Below, one piece after another: positions 11,758 through 21,431 of a stretch of DNA of 64,000 bases (its first letter is position 1; each line of letters begins with the position of its first letter). Location: contig CM042697.1 of assembly GCA_023614405.1 (NCBI GenBank), positions 189,347,189-189,411,188 on the forward strand. Direction: 5' to 3'. Made by a program: the position numbers and the translations under genes. Origin of the DNA: Avena insularis. Taxonomy: Eukaryota; Streptophyta; Magnoliopsida; Poales; Poaceae. The notes beneath the pieces are model-generated. The model was not told the DNA's origin, ran no database searches, and was given only the letters and a program-made list of their open reading frames with translations.

Positions 11758-12535
11758 TGTAGTAGACTTTCCTCGGTGCTGCTCTGCTGAATTGAACTAT
11801 GTGTTTCTATTTTGTAACTGTAAACTGAACTATCCGAACAATGAGTTGCAACGGGAGACACCTTTTGTGCAGTCCGAAAACTATTTGCTTTCCTGTTGTT
11901 TCTATCTACTGGGTGGGACCATGTTGGACAAGTGTCAATTTTGTTGTAAGAAAAACTTAAACTTAGATATTACACACACTCAACCGTGCATTAAAATTCA
12001 AATTAGGTATTCCAAAATCAACTTCAAATAGTTGCAAAAGGAGGTAGCCACGATCGGAAAAGAGTGGGTGGGCCACTAGCGGGGGTCCGCAGAGAGAGAG
12101 AGAGAGTGATTTTCGTAAAAAAGAGAGAGAGAGAGATTTTTTTTGACACAGAAGAGAGAGAGATTGTTGGCGAATGGGGCCACCAAGTGCGTGAGAACCG
12201 TGCATGTACCATAGGCATGTCCGAGGCGCACTGTGCGCGTGTGAACTATGTAGTACCGTACTACCGCATGTCCATGATTGCCTTTGCGCAGTGCAAAAGC
12301 ATGCGTATGTTGCTGAACCGTACACGTGTGAACTGCGGGAGCACGAAACATCGGCGTCTCACCATGTAGATCCCATCTCTCTGTCTCTCTCCGCCTCCCC
12401 TCATTCACTCCATCACGCCACCTCTTTCCAACTTCCCCTAGGCCCCTACCCACTACCCTTCCCCACTCCTCTCTCTCCGCCGACCAGGAAAAAACCCTCT
12501 CCCCTTCCGCTTCCGCTCCACTTCCCATTCCAGCG
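11758..12535. other. Spacer with GA microsatellites
   Basis: No gene is supported. Runs of GAGAGA occur at about 12090-12106, 12121-12137 and 12152-12162, separated by T-rich spacers. A CT-rich leader (about 12370-12535) precedes the next start codon. Open frames on the minus strand here are shadows of this low-complexity DNA. Confidence 0.6.
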
Positions 12536-13790
12536 ATGGAGCACCCATCCGACGCTGTCGCCGCAGCAAAGGAGAAGGCCGTGACGCTGGCGTTAGCCGC
12601 GGAGGAGGCGGCCAAAGCCGCGACGGAGGCACAAAATGCCGCAAGGGCGGCAATCACAGCCGCAGCGGATGCGAAAGATGAAACGGAGGCCATTGCTGAA
12701 GGCCGGCCGATCGGTCCCTCATAGGCTCCCGCCGCTATCAGTACTTGTGCGTACAATCTTGGGAAGCAGCCGCAGGATGACGACGAGGAGGTCGAGCTCA
12801 TCATGCCGCCGCCGGCCTTTGACGAGAACATCGTCGACAACGAGGAGGAGGTAAGTTCCAATTAATGGATTATCTGCTTGGGGCCTAGGGTTTTCGCTTA
12901 GCATCAGATTCGTTTGTTATCTATTAAGATTGGGGCCTAGGGTTTTCACTTAGCGTCAGATTCGTTTGTTATATGTTAAGGTTGGGGACTAGGGTTTTCA
13001 CTTAGCGTCAGATTTGTTTGTTATCTGTTACGATTGATGTGTAATTGATGGATCTGTGGATTATTGCTAGCTAGGCTTTGATTATGGACAGAATCGATTG
13101 ATATTTGTGGATCTATGGATTATTGCTAGCTAGGGTTCAATTATGGACAGAATCGATTAATATTTGTGGATCTGTGGATTGTTGTTTTTATTTTTATGGA
13201 TTAATGCTAGCGTATTGACCGACAGAAGTGGTTTATCTGCTTGATCCCTTGATTACTTTCTATTATTGCTAGCTGGAGACTGTTATATGTTGCTTCCTTT
13301 GTTAAGCATTCAATTTTAGCTGCAGTTTCTACATATTTGCTTCACATGTGTATTTTGTATATTTCAGCAGGCTACTGATGATGTTGACAACGATGTCGAC
13401 TCGTGTCAAAGGAAGACCAGGGCCACTCTCAAAAAGCTTAAAGCGGGGAGGTTCGACCGGTTCTGGAGTGAACCCTGGACTGATGGCATGAACAGCTGCC
13501 CCTTCTGCAAAAGGAGCATAAAGATGGACTTCCAAAGCATCCTGCAGCATGCTGAAGGCTGTGGATCTGGCCATGTCAAAGTTGGGGAAACTGTCAATGT
13601 CTACGGCTTCACGGCCAATCACATGGCCTATGCCATCTTCCTCAGGAACAAACTGAACCGAGCTATCGAGGCCGGTCGTGTGCCTACTCCCAAGCCCAAG
13701 CCACCGAAGGTTCCAGGTATGGGCAACAGGAAGCAGAGGAAGCGGTACCGGGAGGAGCGGGACCAGGAGGAGGCGGAGAGGAGGCAGTGA
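12536..13790 (+). pseudogene. Two-exon zinc-finger-like protein gene with one stop
   Basis: Exon 1 (12536-12850) and exon 2 (13371-13790) join in phase 0 and would encode 244 residues. Residues 1-60 are an Ala/Lys/Glu-rich helix, followed by an acidic stretch. Exon 2 has CPFCKRSIKMDFQSILQHAE (13497 onward) and later NHMAYAIFLRNKL, giving a C-x2-C ... QH ... H pattern like the zinc finger of plant XS-domain (SGS3-type) proteins. The tail is basic (KQRKRYREERDQEEAERRQ). TAG at 12722-12724 (codon 63, one C-to-T step from CAG) interrupts an otherwise open frame. The acceptor TTCAGCAG is a tandem NAGNAG site. Could be a pseudogene, a nonsense allele, or a sequencing error; function unknown. Confidence 0.65.
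12879..13185. repeat. Intronic minisatellites (52 bp x3, 59 bp x2.3)
   Basis: Within the single intron, a 52-bp unit starting TGGGGCCTAGGGTTTTC occurs at 12879, 12931 and 12983. It is followed by a 59-bp unit starting GATCTGTGGATTATTGC at 13051, 13110 and (partial) 13169. Confidence 0.85.
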
Positions 13791-13905
13791 TGTAATGATG
13801 TGCCTGTTTGTGTGTGCTGCTGCTGGTTTAAGTAGCATGCTTTTGTTTGAACTGTGTTTATGTTGGCTGCTTAGCAGCGTTTGTATTGAACCTATGCCTT
13901 GTCAA

Positions 13906-14031
13906 GTTTGTGTTGAACCTTGCTTAATTAGTTGCTTGTTATGTTTCTACATTTTAGATGCTTAATTAGTTTGTGTTGAACCTTGCTTAATTAGTTGCTT
14001 GTTATGTTTCTAAATTCTAGATGCTTACTAT
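13906..14031. repeat. 63-bp tandem duplication in 3' flank
   Basis: Two copies (13906-13968 and 13969-14031), each starting GTTTGTGTTGAACCTTGC, in the probable 3' untranslated region of the preceding gene. Only a few bases differ. Confidence 0.85.
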
Positions 14032-14731
14032 CTACATTTGTTTTTGTACATGATGGTGTGTGGTGGGATTTCCTATTTCGGAAAGGTTCAAGGGAAATAG
14101 TTAAGGAATTGAGAAATAGATGCTGGTATAGGTTTGCTACCAAATTGGGCAAAAAAGAATGAATGAGGTGAGCTTGGCAGAGGTAGACAAAGGAAGAAAG
14201 GAGAGAGGGGGAGAGGGAGAGGGAGGGTTCTTTGATTTGTTGCCAAATTGGGCTGGCTGGTTGCGTTGCCCTATTATAGACTTATTTTGCTCTTCTTTCT
14301 TTTTTCATATAGTTTTTGATTTACAAACAAGCCTGTTTTGTCTCACCTGAACCTCTTTTTCCAAAAAATGACAAATCTACAAAAAGCCTGTTTTGTCTCA
14401 CCTGACCCTCTTTCCTTCACGAATTAATCTCAATATTTTTTACACATTCTAAAATACGCAGACTTAGCCCATCCCAGCTCCTGTTCCTGTGCCCGTGTTA
14501 TCGCTACAACGGCTGCTTTCTTATTTGGGCCGGCCCAACCACGCCCAGCAGACGCGCGCGGGTATGACGGCGTAGACGTGTTAGGTATTTACTATTTAGT
14601 CACTCCACGGTCGCCTTTGCCCACGACTCGCCTCCTATCCCTCCTCACACGAGCGCCTCCACACGACAACAACCTCAAAAATTCCATCGAGGACCGCCTC
14701 CAGTATTCAATGCCTGCGATGACACAGGTTC
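14032..14731. other. Spacer upstream of B3-like gene
   Basis: No gene is supported. A phrase AAGCCTGTTTTGTCTCACCT occurs twice (about 14329 and 14384). The last 250 bp is GC-rich and probably holds the promoter and leader of the next gene; no clear TATA box was found. Confidence 0.4.
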
Positions 14732-15978
14732 ATGGATCAGAGATTCAAGGATCAGGTATGTTTTCGCCAACTCCTATATGAAAATCTAGAACGAGGGATG
14801 TACAGAAATTTCTTCAGATCTAGAGGAAATACGATCAAATTTTAAAGATGCATGACGATCATAATAGTGTAGATCGGATCTACATATGAACTAGTACAAT
14901 AACACTCTATTATATGTTAGCACTGAAAGCATGTCGTGTCAGATCTATATGTACTATTAAGAAAATTGTACTTCCTCTGTTTCAAAATATAAGATGTTTT
15001 AGTTTTGTGAATAAAATGTATCTAGATTTAATTTAGTGTGTAGATTCACTTCAAACTTGAGTGAACCTACATACTAAAAGAACTCTAGATACATTTGCTT
15101 TACAAAACTAAATTATCTTATATTTTAAAATGGAGGGAGTATTATCTAATGGATACTACTTTGTGCTTTGGAATATCATGCGTGTTTATGAACATGCAAA
15201 CCGTGTTCAAGTATCTAAAATAAGAGGTGGTAGAATATAGATTACTTTATTCTAAAAAGTTTGTGTACATGGCACTTTCTGGTTAGGTGGAGGAGTATGC
15301 TCGCACTCGTCATGTTCGTGCCACTCTTAAGTTGCATAAACCTCTGCATCTAAGAGGTATATAATGTAAAATTAAAAAAATCAATGCAGTTATAATATTG
15401 CTGCTTATGTATGTATTTGTTACATGCAGGTCCCGAAATAAAGTTCGAGAAAGAATTTGAATGTTTCTGCCATTATGGCAACCGTATAGCGATGGATGAT
15501 GCCGAAATTAATGTACTAAAGTATGGAGTTGATAAGAACCTCCCAAAGAGACCATTTTATGTATGCACCATAAATAAATCAAACACCTTGAAAGACAAAG
15601 CAAAAATGGTAAAACTTTTGAACTAGTAACAATTTTTCAAAATGTTACATTACTACTATTAGGTACTGGCATTTGTATGTATATATTGGTGTAATCTATA
15701 TGCAGTACTTTTCTAGGAGCTTCACCATGGAGCATATTGTTCCATATATTAAACTAACAGCAAACATTCAAGTATTTTGGAACAACATATAAGTTGCAAA
15801 AGTTAAAATGGTGATGACCAAGTCAAACACTAGAGGCAAACTGAAATGTGGAGGTGCCATGATAACATCAAAGTGGATGGAGGTTGTGAACAAGTTTGAT
15901 ATGAGAGCTGGTGACATCTTTGTGTTTTGGTTCCGTGGTAGCTCGGCTGGCCTCAAGCTCCTTATTAATCGTCTGTGA
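14732..15978 (+). pseudogene. B3-like domain gene, four exons, one stop
   Basis: Exons 14732-14755, 15287-15356, 15430-15608 and 15706-15978 join in frame with GT/AG introns. The start ATG at 14732 was chosen because only this frame is phase 0 with exon 2. The last two exons resemble a plant B3 DNA-binding fold: RPFYVCTINKSNT, YFSRSFTMEHIVPYI, then GGAMITSKWMEVVNKFDMRA and GDIFVFWFRGSS. In B3 proteins this fold reads DNA in the nucleus. TAA at 15790-15792 (one C-to-T step from CAA) interrupts the domain; otherwise the frame is open to TGA at 15976. Predicted length without the stop is about 181 residues, short for the family. Function as a regulator is an inference from fold alone. Confidence 0.6.
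14971..15139. mobile_element. Stowaway MITE in intron 1 of the B3-like gene
   Basis: 169 bp with inverted ends: CTTCCTCTGTTTCAAAATAT on the left, and the complement of CTCCCTCCATTTTAAAATAT on the right. It is flanked by TA target duplications (14969-14970 and 15140-15141). This is the classic non-autonomous Tc1/mariner-type element of Triticeae genes. Confidence 0.92.
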
Positions 15979-15984
15979 AATCAA

Positions 15985-16115
15985 CATGCAGACCATGCAA
16001 TGTTGGCATGTGTCCACAATTGCCACAAAGTATTTCTAGCCAACTTAGTAATCACTAAGTTGATGAATTCAAAGTCCTTCGAAGGAGTTTCTAGCCAAGG
16101 CTATAGATCTCTATA
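15985..16115 (+). repeat. Diverged single copy of the ~176-bp repeat family
   Basis: Contains the words CATGCAATGTTGGCATG, CACAA.TGCCACAA and TTTCTAGCCAA, which define the tandem array that begins 1.4 kb downstream. Confidence 0.5.
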
Positions 16116-16261
16116 GGTTGTCTAGAAAGTCCTTCATCAACTTAGTGCTTATGTGATGATAGAATAGTACTGTAACTTATAAGTTAGAACTATGACTAAA
16201 TCAACCAACTAAAACGGTGAAGTGCTAACCTGACGAAACTGAAATTCTGTCAGACTAACAC

Positions 16262-17280
16262 CTAAACTGAAGCCGAGCGCGTCGAGCGTGGCGTCCAACT
16301 TCGTGTTCCAGTCTCTAGCCTGTAGGTGACTGACGGAGTCCGTAGAGTGGCTTGTGCAGGCGCATCACCTAGTGCCCCTGGCCAGCAGACCCACCCGCGG
16401 TGCGCGGCGAGCGCCAGCAGGAGCCGCACGGACTCCAGCCGTGCAACAGGCCCAAAGGCGTCCGCGACGTCGATGCCCTGCTGCTTCACATATCCCTTTT
16501 GGCGACGAGGCGAGGCGGGTGTTCGGCTGCACGATGCCGTCCATGGTGCGCACTTTTCGTCATCGGGTGCGCCTCGCGGCGAGGCAGATGTGATGGCGGC
16601 GCGGCTTCAGCTTCGGGTGTCGGAGAGTCTAGCTCGGTGCGCGAGGATGACACTGCCGGCGACATGTGCTCTACGGGAGCTGGTGTCGATGGAGAGCTGA
16701 TGCCGGCGAGTTCTGGCCTGCCACCTCAGGTGTAGCGGTACGCAGTGGAGTCGAGTCGAGTGCATGTAGCAGTCCACTGTGAACGCCGTGCTCACAGGGT
16801 TGTCCTCGTGCGTGCTCCAGTCCAAGCTCGCGTCCTCGACAAAGACTATGTTCCGTGTGCGTGCACACGCTTGGCGACGGGATCGTAGACACGGTAGCCT
16901 TTGGTGCCGCTCTTGTAGCCGATGAAGACCATTGGCATGCTCCGGTCGTCCAGCTTCTTCAGGTGAGGACGCACGCTCTTCACGTACGTGCGCCCCAGAA
17001 GTAATTTGGCATGCTCTTCGCCTTCAGCATGCTTTTGGCCGCCGATACGACCGTCTGGTTGCGCCGCGCGATCACCCCGTTCTGCTGGGGTGATTACCGC
17101 GCCATGAGGTGGCGCTTGACGCCGGTGTCGGCGCACTGTGCACAGCGAACGTGGCCGACACATGAACTCGTCGACGCGGTCCGTCGGTGCAGCTTGATCC
17201 TTGGTGGCCGATGGTGATCTGAACGGAGTCCAGATCGACATCAAGCGCAGTCTTCGCCAACGCACACGCACCTCGTTGCA
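16262..17280 (-). pseudogene. Copia gag-pol remnant (integrase to reverse transcriptase)
   Basis: Minus-strand phrases recall a Copia polyprotein in order: an integrase part around 17220-17100 (a block like GVKRHL followed by a decayed QQNG-type motif), the integrase C-terminal block VRPHLKKLDDRSMPMVFIGY and GYRVYDPVAKRVHAH (about 17000-16850), and the reverse transcriptase start KQQGIDVADAFGPVARLESV with RLLLALAAHRGW (about 16490-16400). The frame changes repeatedly, and the region between integrase and reverse transcriptase is largely deleted. No LTRs, primer-binding site or target duplication were found next to it. It lies between the B3-like gene and the tandem array and has no function of its own. 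Confidence 0.8.
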
Positions 17281-17404
17281 GAGAAATGCTTCACTGGCAA
17301 ATTCAGAGCGAGTGTGATTGTGAGAGAACGAACAAAGACAAGTACTTTGTGCTGCTCAAACTTCCTAGTCTAGGGTGAAATTATAGACCTATATATATCT
17401 AAGT

Positions 17405-17492
17405 TAGTTAGAAACACCTTGATCACCTTCTGGTTGAATGAGTCAACGATTGGTCAACGTGTGATCCCAACTAGTTGTTAGATGTAACTATA
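17405..17492 (-). repeat. Inverted partial unit at the left edge of the array
   Basis: Reads GAGTCAACGATTGGTCAACG and GTGATCCCAACTAGTTGTTA, the reverse orientation of the adjoining array unit (whose forward form has GGTGGGATCATGTTGGCCA). Confidence 0.65.
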
Positions 17493-17494
17493 TC

Positions 17495-19735
17495 ATTGCA
17501 CTCTTATAGCTTGATCTATCAAGTAGGTGGGATCATGTTGGCCAGGTGTAGTGACTCACACAACCACTAAGTTGATGACGGTGGTTCTAGCCAGCCCACA
17601 GAGGTCTAGACCCCATGCAATTTTGGCATGGCCCCACATTTGGCATAGGCTAGTGTGTGTCATGGCTTGGCAGACTCAAAATTATAGCTAGATCTAGCAA
17701 GTAGGTAGGATGATGTTGGCCAGGTGTGATGACACATACAACAATAAGTTGGTGAAGGCGTTTCTATCCAGTCCAGAGAGGTGTCTAGACCCCATGCATG
17801 TAATGTTGGCATGGCCCCACATTTTCCACAAGCTAGTGTGTGTCATGCCTTGGCATAACACTCTTATAGCTAGATCTATCAAGTGGGTGGGATCATGTTG
17901 CTAGGTGTAGTGAGTCACACAACCACTAAGTTTATGATGGTGGTTCTAGCCAGCCCAGATAGGTCTAGACCCCATGCACTGTTGGCATGGCCCCACATTT
18001 GCCACAAGCTAGTGTGTGTCATGGCTTGGCATAGAAAAAATATAGCTGGATCTAGCAAGTAGGTAGGATCATGTTGGCCAGGTGTAGTGACTCACACAGC
18101 CACTAAGTTGATGATGGTGTTTCTATCCAACCCAAAGAGGTGTAGATACCATGCAATGTTGGAATGGACTCACATCTTCCACAAGTTAGTGTGTGTCATG
18201 GCCTGGCATATCACTCTTATAGCTAGATCTATCAAGTGGGTGGGATCATGTTGGTCAGGTGTAGTGACTCACACAACCACTAAGTTGATGATGGTGTTTC
18301 TAGCCAACCCATAGAGGTCTAGATCCCATGCAATGTTGGCATGGGCCCACATATGCCACAAGCTAGTGTGTGTCATGGCTTGGCAGACTCAAAATTATAG
18401 CTAGATCTAGTAAGTAGGTAGGATCATGTTGGCCAGGTGTGATGACATATACAACAACAAGTTGGTGAAAGTGTTTCTATCTAGCCCAGAGAGGTGTCCC
18501 ATGCATGCAATGTTGGCATGGCCCCACATTTTCCACAAGCTAGTATTGTCATGCCTTGGCATAACACTCTTATAGCTAGATCTATCAAGTGGGTGGGATC
18601 ATGTTGCCAGGTGTAGTGACTCACACAACCACTAAGTTGATGATGGTGGTTCTAGCCAGCCCAGAAAGGTCGAGACCCCATGCAATGTTGGCATGGCCCC
18701 ACATTTGCCACAAGCTAGTGTGTGTCATGGCTTGGCATAGAAAAATTATAGCTTGATTTAGCAAGTAGGCAGGATCATGTTGGCCAGGTGTAGTGACTCA
18801 CACAGCCACTAAGTTGATGATGGTGTTTCTAGCTAACCTAAAGAGGTCTAGATCCCATGCAATGTTGGCATGTGCCCACATCTTCCACAAGCTAGTGTGT
18901 GTCATGGGTTGGCATATCACTCTAATAGCTAGATCTATCAAGTGGGTGGGATCATGTTGGTCAGGTGTAGTGACTCACACAACCACTAAGTTGATGATGG
19001 TGTTTCTAGCCAACCCAGAGAGGTCTCTATCCCATGCAATGTTGGCATGGGCCCACATAGTGTGTGTCATGGCTTGGCATAGAAAAATTATAGCTAGATC
19101 TAGCAAGTAGGCAGGATCATGTTGGCCAGGTGTGATGACACATACAACAACAAGTTGGTGAAGGTGTTTCCATCCAGCCCACAAGTGTGTCTAGACCCCA
19201 TGCAATGTTGAAATGGGCCCACATCTACCACAATTGTGTGTGTCATGGCTTGGCATAGCGAAAGTATAGTTAGATCTATCAAGTAGGTAGAGACATGTTG
19301 GTCAGGTGTGATGACTCATATAACAACAAGTTGGTGAAGGTGTTTCTATCTATCCCATAGAGGTCTAGGCCCCATGCAATGTTGGTATGGCCACACATTT
19401 GCAACAAGTGTGTGTCATGGCCTGACATAGCACTCTTATAGCTAGATCTATCAAGTGGGTGGGATCATGTTGGTCAGGTATAGTGACTCACACAACCACT
19501 AAGTTAATGATAGTGTTTCTAGCCAATCCAGAGAGGTCTAGATCCCATGTAATATTGGCATGGCCCCACATCTACCACAGTTATGTGTGTCATGGCTTGG
19601 CATAGCAAATTTATAGTTAGATCTATCAAGTAGGTAGGATCATGTTGGCCAACTGCTTAGTCACACAACCACAAGTTGGTGAAGGTGTTTCTAGACACCC
19701 AGAGAGGTCTAAAGCCCATGCAAAAATTCAAAAAA
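17495..19735 (+). repeat. ~176-bp tandem array with higher-order structure
   Basis: About 13 head-to-tail units. The shared word GATCATGTTGG (or a close variant) starts near 17531, 17709, 17891, 18067, 18244, 18422, 18597, 18773, 18950, 19115, 19291, 19463 and 19638, so the period is 165-182 bp. Units come in types: one with GACACATACAACAA.AAGTTGG, others with GACTCACACAACCACTAAGTT or a CACAGCC variant. Units repeat in a four-unit order, giving offsets of 706 bp (17891/18597, 18067/18773, 18244/18950). Short open frames in the array are artefacts. No protein-coding role is supported. Confidence 0.88.
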
Positions 19736-21431
19736 AATCAAAATTGTGTAAAACCTTGGACACCTTTAAAATTGCTTCTAGGTAGAGGATGCCATGTTTC
19801 AACATGGAGCATGTCTCGCATCACAAAGGTCTAACCCCTAGGCATCCTTATTAGACATCTTGATTTTTGACCTAAATTTGACCGGGCCAGAAAAAATTCA
19901 AAAACATTCAAATTAGTGTGAAACCTTGTACATGTGTCTTAGTTTGTGTATGTTAGCATGTGTAAAAAAATTCAGGTTATTTCACGAAAGTCGAAAAAAA
20001 CACATTGCTAGGAAAAGAGGCCTAGGTGAGACCAAAAGGACTGTTCGTAAATTTCTCAATTTTTTATGTTCATCAAATGAACCAAAATTTTTGCACATGC
20101 TATACCAATGGTGCCTGCCAAGAATATGTAATTTATTTGAAAAAAATTCAAAATTGTAAAATAGCTATTTTGTTCAAAATTTTAAATAGAAAATAATAGG
20201 ATAGAAGAAAAAAGTAAGACTCGGCGTGACAAGCCAGCCCAACTCCTACTCCCGCGCCCGCGTCACAGCTGCGTCCGGCGTCAAGTAGATTGGGGCGGGC
20301 CATCCTAATCCCGGGAATCAAACAGTAATTGGGCTCTTTCGGGCCCAACGGAAAACTGTAGCAGGATATTTTAGTCCTACATCGTCCAGCGAGAAATGAT
20401 TCTACAAGCTTATATACCCTATATTCATGACATTGGCATGAGCTTCTCTCAACTATTCAACCTAACACATACTGCTGTCATTTATTTGCCTGTAGGACTA
20501 CACATTAAAATTGTTCGCTACGCGGGCCTGCTTACTAGGCCAACTATGGTCTTCTAGTGTAGGTAGGCATATTTTTTTCATCCCCTTGTGAAATACAATA
20601 ATATTTTGCATTTTAAATAAGTCTACACGAATTTAATTACTTACTATCTTATATATACAAGCCTGTTTGTTTGCTGAACATCTACATGAAAAAACTTACT
20701 AATTAATTTCGTAGTAGTTTTTTATTTTATATTCAAAAATTCAACTAATTTTTACAAACAATTCTCTAATATTTTTTGAATAGAATATATTTTACCAAAC
20801 CCGTCGCACGGGCCTGTATCCTTGCCGTTCGTTCTGTTTCTAGTCGTATGCAGGCCGTGCTTAGCTTGAGAAATATCCGCTAGTGGGCGGGCTTTTTTTT
20901 TTCTTCTTTTTTTTACCTTTTTCCCCTATATTAAACATAAACTCAGACGTTATGTATACAAGTATGGCTAGCATAATGGATATAGAGCACTTTCTCTACA
21001 CTTCTATTCGTTTTGATGTTACAGAAGATAATACAGCATTGCAAATCTAGATAATTCTAATTACTCAAACCATTTCAAATTTTCAAACAATACTAGAATG
21101 TGCGGCAACTATCAAAACCATCCAATTTAGAAATGACATAATGAAAAATAGATTACTAAGTGACAACACTGCTATGATGCCACATCACAGATAGGGAAAT
21201 AATAAAGAAGCAAATGACAACATATTACCATAACCATATATACATTACTAGTAGAATGATAACATAGTAGTCCTACAGGAACATCACGAACATAAGGTTA
21301 CTGGTGCACATCACACAACCAAAATAACCAAGTTCTCAACCCGGAGACTTACTTAAGCAGTTCAACATATTTACCCTACATAAACATCATCACTATAATG
21401 ATGATGTACCATACAAACTACCAACTTCCAT
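19736..21431. other. AT-rich spacer
   Basis: No gene is supported. 19736-20200 is rich in AAAATTCAAAA words; 20220-20345 is a GC-rich island; 20345-21430 is AT-rich. ACCCGTCGCACGGGC at about 20797 is a short palindrome like those in grass transposon ends, but no element boundary is clear. Confidence 0.4.

Noticed and set aside
12076..12861. 261-codon minus-strand frame
   Set aside because: It overlaps GA microsatellites and the antisense of a spliced plus-strand gene; Ala/Ser-rich composition is a shadow.
13329..13838. 169-codon minus-strand frame
   Set aside because: Antisense shadow of exon 2 of the zinc-finger-like gene, which has splice sites and family-like motifs on the plus strand.
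16326..16735. Plus-strand frames over the Copia remnant
   Set aside because: Shadow of the minus-strand integrase/reverse transcriptase remnant.
17694..19282. Repeated open frames on both strands in the 176-bp array
   Set aside because: They repeat only because the DNA unit repeats; stops differ between units and no motif is present.
17495..19735. CRISPR array
   Set aside because: The whole 176-bp unit repeats without unique spacers, there are no cas genes, and the genome is a plant.
20797..20811. ACCCGTCGCACGGGC palindrome as a transposon terminus
   Set aside because: No CTAG/T end, partner terminus or target duplication nearby.
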